Program-made: the position numbers and the translations under genes
NCBI RefSeq assembly: GCF_017309075.1
Contig: NZ_JAEMGS010000001.1
Location: 62,001 to 126,000 of the forward strand
Direction of reading: 5' to 3'
DNA: 64,000 bases
DNA from: Motiliproteus sp. SC1-56
GTDB taxonomy: Bacteria; Pseudomonadota; Gammaproteobacteria; Pseudomonadales; Balneatricaceae
Notes under the pieces: generated by a model
Seen by the model: the letters and a program-made list of their open reading frames with translations, nothing else
Databases searched by the model: none
Told to the model about the DNA's origin: nothing
Shown: piece after piece, positions 10,296 through 18,691 of the stretch
Position numbering within the stretch: the first letter of the stretch is position 1
Layout: every line of letters begins with the position of its first letter

Positions 10296-11252
10296 ATGAT
10301 CTTGCCGGTGCCGCAGCCCACGGCGGCTGCCGTTTTCCTGCTCTGGCTTTGCGCCCTCTGGGGAACCGCCGTGCAGGGCGCCGAGCGGCTGGAGCTGGTA
10401 CAGGCGCTCCCCATTGTGCCTGCCGCCCATGACACCGTCCCCCTGGAGCCCTCGGGCCTTGCCGTCTGCGGTGATCGCCTGCTGATGGTTTCAGACGATC
10501 ACGATGACCGCGTGTTCGAGCTGCTCCCGGGACCCCGCCAGGCCAGGGCCCGGGTCTTCATAGAGATCAAGGTAGGGGCGCCCCCCACCTTGCCGAATTA
10601 CACCTCCCGACGGCTCAGACGGCTGGCCGCTAAGGGACGTTGGGACTGGGAGGGGATCGCCTGCGAGGCCGGGGAGCTTTTCCTGCTCAGCGAAACCCTG
10701 GCGCAGGTGCTGGCGGTGGACAGCCAGGGGCTCGGAACCTGGATGGGTACCAGCCTGTACCGGGCCGGGCGTGACATCGGCCTCTTCGCCCTGCCGAACG
10801 CCTTTGCCGAGGGTCTGACCCTGACGCCGAGCCAGGCCTTTGTGGCCGGCGAGCGCCAGCCCCGGGGACTGGTGATCGCCGAGCGGGGCAGACGCCCCTG
10901 GCCTCGCGCGCGGGCCCTCTGGCTCACCCCCTTTCCCGACCTGATGAGTCCCCATGATTTCAGTGGCCTCTGGGCAGAAACGGATACCCTCTACACCCTG
11001 GAGCGCAACCATTATCAGGTCTGCAGGCGGCCGCCGCCGGACTTCAAAGCCAACCGCTGCTGGGGCTATCGGCATGTAGAGCAGGCCCCCGACCTGGCCT
11101 ACCGCGATCAGCGGTTTGGCAAGGCCGAGGGGATTGCCCGCCGGGGTGATCTTCTTTATCTTGTGCTGGACAATAATCACGGCCCGAGAGCTGCTGATCC
11201 AGAAGACCGCCGCCCCTGGCTGTTCGTCTTCAGCGTGCCGGCCGACTGGTAA
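10296..11252 (+). CDS. Secreted beta-propeller-like protein, phytase-like / esterase-like family
   Basis: 318-residue protein with an N-terminal signal peptide (hydrophobic AAAVFLLWLCALWGTAVQGA, probable cut after VQG-A). The mature part carries PSGLAVCGDRLLMVSDDHDD, WDWEGIACEAGELFLLSE, AFAEGLTLTP and KAEGIARRGDLLYLVLDNNH. These evenly spaced GL/EGI-plus-acidic motifs are typical of the phytase-like and SdiA-regulated beta-propeller families. It is probably periplasmic. GGAGGTGA lies directly upstream of the ATG, so the start is well supported. It precedes a small membrane-protein gene and cysZ. Catalytic activity is not established. Confidence 0.65.
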   Translation: MILPVPQPTAAAVFLLWLCALWGTAVQGAERLELVQALPIVPAAHDTVPLEPSGLAVCGDRLLMVSDDHDDRVFELLPGPRQARARVFIEIKVGAPPTLPNYTSRRLRRLAAKGRWDWEGIACEAGELFLLSETLAQVLAVDSQGLGTWMGTSLYRAGRDIGLFALPNAFAEGLTLTPSQAFVAGERQPRGLVIAERGRRPWPRARALWLTPFPDLMSPHDFSGLWAETDTLYTLERNHYQVCRRPPPDFKANRCWGYRHVEQAPDLAYRDQRFGKAEGIARRGDLLYLVLDNNHGPRAADPEDRRPWLFVFSVPADW

Positions 11253-11337
11253 TCCACCCTTGGTCTACTGTGGCGGAAGCGTCCCGACCGCTACCATCGA
11301 CAGACCAATAAAAACAAAACCCCAAAGGAAGTTATTC

Positions 11338-11565
11338 ATGCCCCTGGACCTTATGGAACCGCTCTTTCTCGTACTGGGATTTCTGGTTTTCCTGGCCTCG
11401 CTCACCATGTTCATCATCCGCACCAAAAACATCCAAGCCGTGCTCAAGTTCTGGCAGGCGGATATCGCCTTTACCCACAAGGAGTTCGTTATTAACCGTA
11501 TCGGCATCACCATCATGGTGATGGGCATCGTCCTGCGCTTCTTCAACGCCTGGGCCATCGCCTGA
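11338..11565 (+). CDS. Small two-helix inner-membrane protein
   Basis: 75-residue protein with two hydrophobic helices (FLVLGFLVFLASLTMFII and INRIGITIMVMGIVLRFF) separated by a short polar stretch containing KFWQADIAFTHKEFV. I chose the ATG at 11338 because AAGGAA lies 7 nt upstream; the frame is open further 5' but that region overlaps the previous gene. Its TGA overlaps the cysZ ATG by one base (TGATG), so the two are translationally coupled. Function unknown; coupling suggests a link with CysZ or membrane transport. Confidence 0.7.
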   Translation: MPLDLMEPLFLVLGFLVFLASLTMFIIRTKNIQAVLKFWQADIAFTHKEFVINRIGITIMVMGIVLRFFNAWAIA

Positions 11566-12320
11566 TGGGAGGCAATCCCGTCAAAGGGGGCGGCTACCTG
11601 CTCCGAGGCCTGCAGCTGCTCACCGAGCCGGGCCTGCGCACCTTTGTCATCGTCCCCCTGATCGTCAACCTGCTGCTCTTCAGCACCGCCATCTATCTGC
11701 TGATACAGCAGTTCGGCAACTGGGTGGATTACTGGCTCTCTTTGATGCCCGAGTGGCTGAGTTTTGCCGAGTGGCTGCTCTGGCCCCTGTTCGCCCTGCT
11801 GGTGCTGCTGGGGGTCTATTTCAGCTTTACCCTGATCGCCAACTTCATCGCCGCCCCCTTTAACGGCCTGCTGGCCGAGCGGGTCGAGCATCGCTTGCGA
11901 GGCACCATTCCGCCGGACGAAGGCTGGCGGGAGCTGCTCGCCTCCACGGGGCGGGCGCTGCAGCGCGAGCTGGCCAAGCTGGTCTACTACCTGCCCCGCC
12001 TGCTGCTGATCTTTATCCTCACCCTAGTGCCGGTGGTGGGATTTGCCGCGCCCCTGTTCTGGTTTTTCTTCGGCGCCTGGATGATGGCGATCCAGTACTG
12101 CGATTACCCCATGGACAACAACCGGGTCAGCTTTACCCACATGCGCCAGCTGCTCAAAAGCCGGCGCCTCAGCTCGCTGGGCTTCGGCGCCCTAGTGTCA
12201 CTGGGAATGCTGGTGCCGGTGATCAACCTGCTGATCATGCCGGCCGCGGTGATCGGCGCCACCCTGTTCTGGGTCGAGGAGTTTCCCGAGCAAGCCCGGG
12301 GCGTGCCTAGCCGACGCTGA
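11565..12320 (+). CDS. cysZ: Sulfate transporter CysZ
   Basis: 251-residue inner-membrane protein of the CysZ/EI24 family. In enteric bacteria CysZ mediates sulfate uptake for cysteine synthesis. The N-terminus GGGYLLRGLQLLTEPGLRTF and the following hydrophobic VIVPLIVNLLLFS are characteristic. Further membrane segments occur at WLLWPLFALLVLLGVYFSF, LLLIFILTLVPVVGFAAPLF and VINLLIMPAAVIGATLFW. The family motif YCDYPMDN appears in the second half. It overlaps the upstream small membrane-protein gene by one base and converges on phoR. Confidence 0.92.
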   Translation: MGGNPVKGGGYLLRGLQLLTEPGLRTFVIVPLIVNLLLFSTAIYLLIQQFGNWVDYWLSLMPEWLSFAEWLLWPLFALLVLLGVYFSFTLIANFIAAPFNGLLAERVEHRLRGTIPPDEGWRELLASTGRALQRELAKLVYYLPRLLLIFILTLVPVVGFAAPLFWFFFGAWMMAIQYCDYPMDNNRVSFTHMRQLLKSRRLSSLGFGALVSLGMLVPVINLLIMPAAVIGATLFWVEEFPEQARGVPSRR

Positions 12321-12360
12321 ATGTCAGCGAACAGCCCGAAGCGGCCCTTTCCCGCTGATT

Positions 12361-13683
12361 TCAGGCCGAATCCTCATTGACCATGGCAGAGGCCGGGCGC
12401 AACAGGTGCGCCGGGAAGTGGCAGAGAAAAAGGCTGCCCTCGCCGGGGCGGCTGTCGATCTCAAGGCGCGCCCCGTGGCGCAACATCACGTGCTTGACAA
12501 TCGCCAGCCCCAGCCCCGTCCCCCCCGCCGCCGAGGAGCGCCCGGCATCGACCCGGTAGAAACGCTCGGTGAGGCGGCTGATGTGGTGCGGCTCGATACC
12601 GATGCCGTCGTCGCGGACACTGAAGTGCCCGCCGGCGCCGTCCACCCACCAGCGAACGTCGATATCGCCGCCCTCGGGGGTATATTTAACCGCGTTGTAG
12701 ACCAGATTGGAGAAGGCGCTGAGCAGCTCCGCCTCCTGCCCCATCAACAGGTAGCGCTCATCCACCTCCAGGGTAATCTGGTGAGATTTGTCCTGCGCCA
12801 GCGCCAGGGCGTTCTCGCGCAACTCCCGCAGCAGGTGGCCGAGATCAATGGGCAGTTCGTCGCTGAGGCTCTCCGTGGTCTCCAGCCGGGAGAGCATCAG
12901 CATGTCGGTCACCAGGTTCCGCATCCGCCGGGCCTGGCCCTCCATCTGCTGCAGGGCGCGCCTGAGCCCCGGTTCCCTATCCTCCAGCTGATCCTGCAGG
13001 GTTTCCAGGTAACCCTGGATCACCGTGAGCGGGGTGCGCAATTCGTGGGAAGCGTTACCGACGAAGTCCTGGCGCATCCGCTCGAGCCGGTAGAGGCGGG
13101 TGACATCCCGCACCAGCATCAGGCGTTCGTGCTTGCCGAAGACGGCGATGGTGTACTGCAGCCGGACAGCCGGGTTGACCGGCGAGGGAAGCTCCAGGGG
13201 GGTATCGTAGTCGCGGCGTTCGAAATAGCGGACAAAGCGGGGATCGCGGATCAGGTTGAGCACCCCCTGCCCCACGTCGTCGGGCCGGCGCAGCCCCAGC
13301 AACTGCTTGGCCGCCCGGTTCCACCACTCCATATTGCCCTGGGAGTCGATCATCACCACCGCGTCCTTGAGGGCGCTGCTGGATTCCTGGACCCGTTTGA
13401 TGACGCCCCTCAGGTGCGCCTCCGACTGGCGGTGCTGACGCTGCAGGCGGTAGATGGCATCGGTCAGGTGTCCCCAGGCGCCGGGCGCCTCCGGGGCGTC
13501 GCTGCCGTCGCTGCGCAACAGCCAGCGGTAGAGACGGCTCAGCTGGTAATTGTGCCAGGCGAGCAGCCCGGCCAGCGCTGCCGCCAGGGCCCAGCCCAAG
13601 GCATCCAGCCACCAGCCGATCAGCAGGGCGAAAAGCAGCAGGGCCGTGGTGGACTTAACGCTGAAAAGAGAGTCCGGCGGCAC
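12361..13683 (-). CDS. phoR: Phosphate regulon sensor histidine kinase PhoR
   Basis: 440-residue inner-membrane sensor kinase that controls PhoB. An N-terminal hydrophobic hairpin (about residues 12-45) is followed by a PAS domain (SSALKDAVVMIDSQGNMEWW). The H-box is GNASHELRTPLTVIQGYLE with the phospho-accepting histidine, and the ATP-binding domain ends in GGTGLGLAIVKHVMLRHG. The layout is that of PhoR, which responds to phosphate through the Pst transporter and PhoU. The GTG at 13683 is the first in-frame start, 6 bp after the phoB stop, so the two are co-transcribed. Confidence 0.93.
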   Translation of the reverse strand: MPPDSLFSVKSTTALLLFALLIGWWLDALGWALAAALAGLLAWHNYQLSRLYRWLLRSDGSDAPEAPGAWGHLTDAIYRLQRQHRQSEAHLRGVIKRVQESSSALKDAVVMIDSQGNMEWWNRAAKQLLGLRRPDDVGQGVLNLIRDPRFVRYFERRDYDTPLELPSPVNPAVRLQYTIAVFGKHERLMLVRDVTRLYRLERMRQDFVGNASHELRTPLTVIQGYLETLQDQLEDREPGLRRALQQMEGQARRMRNLVTDMLMLSRLETTESLSDELPIDLGHLLRELRENALALAQDKSHQITLEVDERYLLMGQEAELLSAFSNLVYNAVKYTPEGGDIDVRWWVDGAGGHFSVRDDGIGIEPHHISRLTERFYRVDAGRSSAAGGTGLGLAIVKHVMLRHGARLEIDSRPGEGSLFLCHFPAHLLRPASAMVNEDSA

Positions 13684-13689
13684 GCCTGT

Positions 13690-14388
13690 CTACGCCTTCA
13701 GGTGCTGGTTGGAAAAGCGATAGCCCATGCCCCGCACCGTCTGCACCAGGGGGGCGAGCTCCTCACCCAGGGCCTTGCGCAGCCGTCGAATGTGGACATC
13801 CACGGTACGTTCTTCGACATAGACGTTCCCCCCCCAGACAAAGTCGAGCAACTGGGCGCGGGAAAAGGCCCGTTCGGGGTGGGTCATGAAAAAGCTCAAC
13901 AGCCGGTACTCGGTCGGCCCCAGCTCCAGGGGGGCGCCGTCCACCGTCACCCGGTGGGAGACCGTATCCAACACCAGACCGTTAATCTCAATCCGCGCCT
14001 CCTCGCCGCCGGGGCTTGCGCGCCGCAGCACCGCCTTCAGGCGCGCCACCAGCTCCCGCGGAGAGAAGGGCTTGGTGATGTAATCGTCGGCACCGGCCTC
14101 CAGGCCCTGCACCTTGTTGTCCTCATCCCCCTTGGCGGTCAGCATGATGATGGGGATATCGGCGGTCTGGTCATCTCTTTTCAGCCGCCGGGCCAGTTCG
14201 ATGCCGCTGGTGCCGGGCATCATCCAATCCAGAAGAATCAGATCGGGCTGGGCATCCACCACGGCAGCCAGCGCGGCCTGGGCGTTATCCGCCTCCAGGC
14301 ACTCGTAGCCGGCCATCTCCAGCGCCAGGCTGAGCATCTCCCGGATCGGCTTTTCATCGTCAACAATCAGCACGCGTTTGCTGCTCAT
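13690..14388 (-). CDS. phoB: Phosphate regulon response regulator PhoB
   Basis: 232-residue OmpR/PhoB-family regulator. The receiver domain has [10 protein letters not shown], the phospho-acceptor aspartate in [14 protein letters not shown], and the conserved Lys in [10 protein letters not shown]. The C-terminal winged helix has [20 protein letters not shown] and [13 protein letters not shown]. On activation it binds Pho boxes in phosphate-starvation genes. The ATG has a GAGG ribosome site. An evident Pho box with a correctly placed -10 lies upstream (14427-14460), so the phoBR operon is probably autoregulated. Confidence 0.96.
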   Translation of the reverse strand: MSSKRVLIVDDEKPIREMLSLALEMAGYECLEADNAQAALAAVVDAQPDLILLDWMMPGTSGIELARRLKRDDQTADIPIIMLTAKGDEDNKVQGLEAGADDYITKPFSPRELVARLKAVLRRASPGGEEARIEINGLVLDTVSHRVTVDGAPLELGPTEYRLLSFFMTHPERAFSRAQLLDFVWGGNVYVEERTVDVHIRRLRKALGEELAPLVQTVRGMGYRFSNQHLKA

Positions 14389-14426
14389 GGTACCTCGACC
14401 CTCTATGACTGAACCATTAACGGCCT

Positions 14427-14460
14427 ATTACAGCGGGCCAATGTTACAGTCCCATGACAG
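14427..14460 (-). promoter_or_regulatory. Pho box and -10 of the phoBR promoter
   Basis: On the minus strand CTGTCAT (14460-14454) and CTGTAAC (14449-14443) form two direct repeats exactly 11 bp apart, the known PhoB-binding pattern. Ten bp downstream is TGTAAT (14432-14427), five of six matches to the -10 consensus. This spacing is the standard arrangement for PhoB-activated promoters, where the Pho box replaces the -35. It sits just beyond the ubiA stop codon. Confidence 0.75.
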
Positions 14461-14469
14461 GCACGGGAT

Positions 14470-15363
14470 TCAGCCCCGCAGCAGGTAATCCAGCGAAAGT
14501 CCGGCGAAGACCAAGGCCCCCACCCAGTGATTGTTCAGAAACGCCTCAAAGCAGCCCTCGCGGGTACGGTGACGGATCAGATACTGCTGATAGCCGAACA
14601 GCAGCGCCGCCAGGGTGACTCCCGAATAATAGAGCACGCCCGCCTGTAACTGCGCCCCCAGCAGCAGCAGGGTCAGCACCACCAGCCCCTGCAGGACGCC
14701 CACCGCGACGCGGTCGGCGTCACCGAAGAGGATGGCGGTGGACTTGATGCCGATCTTCAAGTCATCGTCCCGGTCCACCATGCCGTAGAGGGTGTCATAG
14801 GCCACGGTCCAGAGCAGGTTGGCGGCATAAATCAGCCAGGCAATGGCCGGCACCTCGCCGCTCTGGGCACTGAAGGCCATGGGCACCGCCCAGGAGAAGG
14901 CCGCGCCCAGCACCACCTGGGGCAGGTAGGTGTAGCGCTTCATAAACGGGTAGGCGGTGGCCAGGGCGACCCCGCCGAACGAGAGCAGCACGGTCTGGCG
15001 GTCCGTAAACAGCACCAGCACAAAGGCGCTCAGGCAGAGTACGAAAAACAGGCCGATCACCTCGCGAACGGTGACCCGTCCGGAGGGCAGAGGGCGGCCC
15101 CGGGTACGTTTGACATGACCGTCCAGGTGCCGGTCGGCAAAGTCGTTGATCACACACCCAGCCGAGCGCATCAGCACCACCCCGAGGGTGAAAATAATCA
15201 GCAGGTGAAGCGCGGGCACCCCTTCGGCCGCCACCCACAGCGCCCAGTAGGTCGGCCAGAGCAGCAGGTAGATGCCAATCGGCCGGTTGAGGCGGGTCAG
15301 CTCCATCCAGGCCCTGAGCCGCTCGACGCTCAGGCCCCGGCGAATATCCATCGGTCGCAGCAA
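14470..15363 (-). CDS. ubiA: 4-hydroxybenzoate polyprenyltransferase
   Basis: 297-residue polytopic membrane enzyme that attaches the polyprenyl chain to 4-hydroxybenzoate in ubiquinone synthesis. The first Asp-rich motif is [15 protein letters not shown] (the NDxxD prenyl-diphosphate/Mg site) and the second is [20 protein letters not shown]. The N-terminal [17 protein letters not shown] is also typical. I keep the TTG start at 15363 because an AGGAG site lies 6 nt upstream; the ATG four codons later is too far from that site. It follows ubiC on the same strand, the usual ubiCA pairing. Confidence 0.96.
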   Translation of the reverse strand: MLRPMDIRRGLSVERLRAWMELTRLNRPIGIYLLLWPTYWALWVAAEGVPALHLLIIFTLGVVLMRSAGCVINDFADRHLDGHVKRTRGRPLPSGRVTVREVIGLFFVLCLSAFVLVLFTDRQTVLLSFGGVALATAYPFMKRYTYLPQVVLGAAFSWAVPMAFSAQSGEVPAIAWLIYAANLLWTVAYDTLYGMVDRDDDLKIGIKSTAILFGDADRVAVGVLQGLVVLTLLLLGAQLQAGVLYYSGVTLAALLFGYQQYLIRHRTREGCFEAFLNNHWVGALVFAGLSLDYLLRG

Positions 15364-15392
15364 GTTCCGCTCCTTCTAGGAATCGAAGGGGC

Positions 15393-15938
15393 TCATTGTA
15401 CCTGCAGTAGCGAAGGCAGGAAAATCTCGCTGACCAGCAGCGGCTTGCCCTCTAGGCGGAATACGGAGCGGCGCGCCCAGGCCCGGGTCCGGGTCCGGGT
15501 GCCGTTCAGGGGCAGCTGCGCCGTTTCGATGGGGCCGCGGTGCATGCTGGGATCGTTGAACAGCACCGCGCCCAGGGGACGCTCGCCGAGGAACTTGAGG
15601 CGCCGCTGGGGGCCTGTGAGGGTGGTTGCCGGAATGATGCTGCGGGCGCAGACCCAGGGCTCGCCAAGCCCCCAGAGGCGCACCTCGCGCACCAGCACCT
15701 GCTGGCTGGGGGCAATTCCCAGGGCGCGGGCCTCGCTTAGGGTGGGACGGCTCCAGCCCTGGAACAGCACCTCGACCCTGAAGTCGCCGGCGCTGGCCCG
15801 CTTGAGACGCCGGGTCAGCGACCCCGAGTCCAGCAGCCAGCCCCGCCAGGCCCGGGGCAGGCGACTGCAGGGGCCACGGCGGTAGCTGCGCCAACGCACG
15901 GACAGGGGCTGTCGGGCCAGGGAAGAAGCAACCGGCAC
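15393..15938 (-). CDS. ubiC: Chorismate lyase
   Basis: 181-residue soluble enzyme that converts chorismate to 4-hydroxybenzoate and pyruvate, the first committed step of ubiquinone synthesis. Motifs include WLLDSGSLTRRL, REVRLWGLGEPWVCARSIIP, LGERPLGAVLF and a C-terminal GKPLLVSEIFLP, matching the family. I favour the GTG at 15938 because AGGA lies 7 nt upstream and the resulting length fits UbiC; an in-frame GTG at 15986 would add 16 residues. A GGGTCC hexanucleotide repeat encodes the TRTRTRA stretch before the substrate-binding RRS motif. It is followed by ubiA after 29 bp. Confidence 0.9.
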   Translation of the reverse strand: MPVASSLARQPLSVRWRSYRRGPCSRLPRAWRGWLLDSGSLTRRLKRASAGDFRVEVLFQGWSRPTLSEARALGIAPSQQVLVREVRLWGLGEPWVCARSIIPATTLTGPQRRLKFLGERPLGAVLFNDPSMHRGPIETAQLPLNGTRTRTRAWARRSVFRLEGKPLLVSEIFLPSLLQVQ

Positions 15939-16073
15939 AAAAAGGTCCTGTGATGAAAAATCAGGCGCAGAGGATGCGCGATTCACTGTCCATATTCAAG
16001 CGCCGCCCGAGCGGCCACCGGCACGGTAGCATGACCTGGAGCAATAGCGGGGGGCGGATATTGAAAAAGGCCT

Positions 16074-16102
16074 TTGCTTCTTTAGGGTTGGGCTGATTTA
16101 AT
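16074..16102 (+). promoter_or_regulatory. Promoter of the HU gene (extended -10) with overlapping palindrome
   Basis: TTGCTT (16074-16079), a 17-bp spacer, and TTTAAT (16097-16102) preceded by TG at the extended -10 position. The -10 lies in the middle of GGCTGA-TTTAA-TCAGCC (16091-16107), a perfect 6-bp inverted repeat. The gene start is 36 bp downstream. Confidence 0.65.
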
Positions 16103-16137
16103 CAGCCCCGACAACTTCGGGAATTACGAGGATTATT

Positions 16138-16413
16138 ATGCGTAAAGCAGAACTGGTGGCGCTGATCGCCGAAAAAGCGGACCTGACCAAGAGCGAAGCC
16201 CAGGCCGCTCTCAACGCCATGACCGACAGCATGACCGACGCCCTGGCCAAGGGAGATACCGTCTCTCTGATCGGCTTTGGCACCTTCACCCAGCGTCACC
16301 GCGCGGCCCGTCAGGGCAAGAACCCCCAGACCGGCGCCCCCATGGAAATCGCGGCCAGCACCAACGTGGCTTTCAAGCCCGGCAAGGCCCTCAAGGACAG
16401 CCTCAACAGCTAG
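16138..16413 (+). CDS. HU-family DNA-binding protein
   Basis: 91-residue histone-like protein. It has the usual N-terminal MRKAELVALIAEKADLTKSE helix pair, the GFGTFTQRHRAAR signature at the start of the arm, KNPQTGAPMEI with the conserved proline at the tip of the DNA-bending beta arm, and FKPGKALKDSLN at the C-terminus. It compacts DNA and helps in repair and recombination as a dimer. GAGGA lies 6-7 nt before the ATG. It has its own promoter and terminator. I cannot tell from sequence alone whether it corresponds to HupA, HupB or HupN. Confidence 0.95.
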   Translation: MRKAELVALIAEKADLTKSEAQAALNAMTDSMTDALAKGDTVSLIGFGTFTQRHRAARQGKNPQTGAPMEIAASTNVAFKPGKALKDSLNS

Positions 16414-16446
16414 GCGCCTGCGTCCCTTTTCCGGACCGAACAACTC

Positions 16447-16475
16447 AAAGCCCCGCGTGATGCGGGGCTTTTTTT
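16447..16475 (+). terminator. Intrinsic terminator after HU
   Basis: A perfect 10-bp stem (AAAGCCCCGC / GCGGGGCTTT) with a 5-nt loop and a T-tract. It lies between HU and the convergent carbamoylase operon; the A-run on the left could also serve the minus strand. Confidence 0.9.
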
Positions 16476-16500
16476 CACCTTGTCATTCTTGGCGGCAAGG

Positions 16501-17430
16501 TCAAGCGTCGCAGGAAGCGGCCGAGATAATCCGATACTCTTCGGGCGCCCGATGAAGGGCGAAGTTGAAGATATTGGCCCGAATCTCCGCGACCCGTTCA
16601 AAGTCGCAGCGGGCAATGATCAACTCATCTTCCAGGGTCGAGGCCTGGGCGACGATCTCGCCGGTAGGGGCGATGATACAGCTCTGGCCCAAGAGGTCGC
16701 ACCCCTCCTCCTTACCGGCCTTGGCCGCGGCCAGAATCCAGCAGCCGTTCTGGTAGGCCGAAGCCTGCATGCAGAGGTGGTTGTGGAAGCCCTGCAGGTG
16801 GTCGTGCTCCGGCACCGGGGGATAGTGCATAGGCGTGTTGTAACCGAGCAGGATCATCTCTGCCCCCTGCAACGCCATCACCCGATAGGTCTCGGGCCAG
16901 CGGCGGTCGTTGCAAAGTGCCATGCCGATCTTGCCGCCGAAGGCATCCCAGCTGCCAAAACCGAGATTACCCCGCTCGAAGTAGCGCTTCTCCAGGTGCT
17001 GGAACGGGCGCCACGGCTCGTGCTCGGGATGGCCCGGCAGGTGGATCTTGCGGTACTTGCCGACGATTTCGCCCTGCTCGTTAACCAGAATCGAGGTATT
17101 AAAGTGGCGGGTGCTGCCGGCCTCGTCCTGACACAGTTCGGCATAACCGAGGTAGAAGCCGATCTTCAGCCGCCGCGCCTCGTCAAACAGCGGCTGGGTT
17201 TGCGGCCCCGGCATCTCGGTTTCGAAAAACTGGTCTACCTCGGTCTGGTCCGCCATGAACCAGCGGGGGAAGAAAGTGGTCAACGCCAGTTCCGGGAACA
17301 CCACCAAGGAGCAGCCGCAGGCGCTGGCATCGCGCATCATCGCCACCAGCCGCTCAACCACCTGGGTGCGGGTATCGCTTCGGGCCACCGGCCCCATCTG
17401 GGCAACAGCCGCGGTAATTACTCTCGACAT
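16501..17430 (-). CDS. N-carbamoyl-D-amino acid hydrolase (D-carbamoylase), nitrilase superfamily
   Basis: 309-residue carbon-nitrogen hydrolase. The sequence follows the Agrobacterium D-carbamoylase very closely in the parts I remember: FPELALTTFFPRW, GKYRKIHLPGH, FQHLEKRYFE, CNDRRWPETYRVM, GYNTP and SYQNG. The catalytic triad is visible as Glu47, Lys128 and Cys173. The enzyme hydrolyses N-carbamoyl-D-amino acids to D-amino acid, CO2 and ammonia. I chose the ATG at 17430 (MSRVITAAVAQ), with GGGAGAG upstream; the open frame extends 26 codons further. It is the last gene of the TRAP/diaminopropionate operon, 13 bp after the M20 hydrolase gene. The natural substrate is probably a carbamoyl-diaminopropionate, by inference. 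Confidence 0.88.
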   Translation of the reverse strand: MSRVITAAVAQMGPVARSDTRTQVVERLVAMMRDASACGCSLVVFPELALTTFFPRWFMADQTEVDQFFETEMPGPQTQPLFDEARRLKIGFYLGYAELCQDEAGSTRHFNTSILVNEQGEIVGKYRKIHLPGHPEHEPWRPFQHLEKRYFERGNLGFGSWDAFGGKIGMALCNDRRWPETYRVMALQGAEMILLGYNTPMHYPPVPEHDHLQGFHNHLCMQASAYQNGCWILAAAKAGKEEGCDLLGQSCIIAPTGEIVAQASTLEDELIIARCDFERVAEIRANIFNFALHRAPEEYRIISAASCDA

Positions 17431-17443
17431 ATTCACTCTCCCG

Positions 17444-18691
17444 TTAAGCCGGTTCGGCCAATTCCAGCAAAGCCTGCAGCAACACATTGGCGCCGGCTTC
17501 GAGGTCATCTAAATCGGTGTGCTCGCGCACGTTGTGGCTGATTCCGCCCGCGCTGGGAACGAAAATCATCGCGGTAGGGCAGACCGGTGCAAACATCTGC
17601 GCGTCATGCCCGGCCCCCGAGGGCAGGCGCTTGACGCTGTTGCCCTGGTCCAGGGCGATCTGCTCGATGCGGGCCACCAGCGCCGGGTCAAAGTTGACCG
17701 GCTCGAAGCGGGCCAGCGAACGGTGGCTGATACTCACCCCTTCGCGCTCGGCAACGGCGCGCACGAATTCAAACAGTTCGGCCTCTGCCTGCTGCAGTTG
17801 CTGCTCGTCGGTGTTGCGCAGGTCGACCGTCAGCTCGACGTGGTTGGGAATCACGTTAACCAGGTTGGGGCGGTATTCGCAGTGCCCCACGGTCGCCAAC
17901 TGCCGCCCCCCCAGGCGCTGGGCCAACTGGCGAACGAACACCGTGATTTCAGCGGCGGCTAAGGCGGCGTCCTGTCGGTAAGCCATGGGCGTGGTGCCGG
18001 CATGGTTGGAAGTCCCTTTAATGCTGAACTCGGTCCAGGAGATCCCCTGGACCCCCTCCACCGCGCCGATCCGGATTCCGTCCTGCTCCAGCACCGGACC
18101 CTGCTCGACATGCAGTTCGATAAAGGCAGCCGCCTGCTCCCGGGCACGGTTGACCGGAGCCTCACCCCGATAGCCGATCCGCTCCAACTCGTCGCCAACC
18201 CGGGCGCCGTCGATACCCTGAGTCTGAAGCGCCGTTTCGAGATCCAGCACGCCGGTGAAGACGCAGCTGCCCATCATGTCCGGGGCAAAACGCGCCCCCT
18301 CTTCGTTGGTAAAAAAGGCTACCGCCAGCGGCTTTCTCGTTTTGACGCCGGCCTCATTAAGGGTCTGGATCACCTCCAGCCCGGCCAGCACACCCAGGTT
18401 GCCGTCATAAAGGCCCCCGGTGCTGACCGTGTCGATGTGCGAGCCGGTCATCACCGCAGGGCCCGTTTCAAGCCCCGCGCGCCGGCCCAGGACATTGCCG
18501 AGCTGGTCGATCTCGACCGCAAGGCCGAGCTCGCGTATCCAGCCGACCACGAGATCCCGCCCTTGCTTGTCCGCATCGGTCAGGGCCAGGCGGCTGACAC
18601 CACCGCCGGCCAGGGCGCCGCACTGGCCCAGCGCCTGGAGCCGCTGATGCAGCCGCTGCCGGTTGATTTTCAACGCTTCGCTGCTCATCAC
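17444..18691 (-). CDS. M20-family Zn-dependent amidohydrolase (L-carbamoylase / allantoate amidohydrolase type)
   Basis: 415-residue binuclear-metal hydrolase of the HyuC/AllC/AmaB group. Metal-binding motifs are in order: GSHIDTVSTGG (His85), LYDGNLGVLAG (Asp96), TNEEGARF (Glu130/131), IELHVEQGPVLE, and GGISHNVREHT near the C-terminus. The dimerisation-domain motif GTSNHAGTTPMAYRQDAA binds the substrate carboxylate. Members hydrolyse N-carbamoyl-L-amino acids, ureido compounds or allantoate. The start overlaps the stop of the ammonia-lyase gene by 4 bp. Together with the D-carbamoylase it would cover both stereoisomers of a carbamoylated amino acid. The exact substrate is inferred only. Confidence 0.87.
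   Translation of the reverse strand: MMSSEALKINRQRLHQRLQALGQCGALAGGGVSRLALTDADKQGRDLVVGWIRELGLAVEIDQLGNVLGRRAGLETGPAVMTGSHIDTVSTGGLYDGNLGVLAGLEVIQTLNEAGVKTRKPLAVAFFTNEEGARFAPDMMGSCVFTGVLDLETALQTQGIDGARVGDELERIGYRGEAPVNRAREQAAAFIELHVEQGPVLEQDGIRIGAVEGVQGISWTEFSIKGTSNHAGTTPMAYRQDAALAAAEITVFVRQLAQRLGGRQLATVGHCEYRPNLVNVIPNHVELTVDLRNTDEQQLQQAEAELFEFVRAVAEREGVSISHRSLARFEPVNFDPALVARIEQIALDQGNSVKRLPSGAGHDAQMFAPVCPTAMIFVPSAGGISHNVREHTDLDDLEAGANVLLQALLELAEPA

Noticed and set aside
12406-14412. Long plus-strand open frame antisense to phoR and phoB (668 codons)
   Set aside because: Composition is the His/Gln/Arg/Pro-rich type produced by reading GC-rich genes backwards; it spans two genes with clear family motifs on the other strand.
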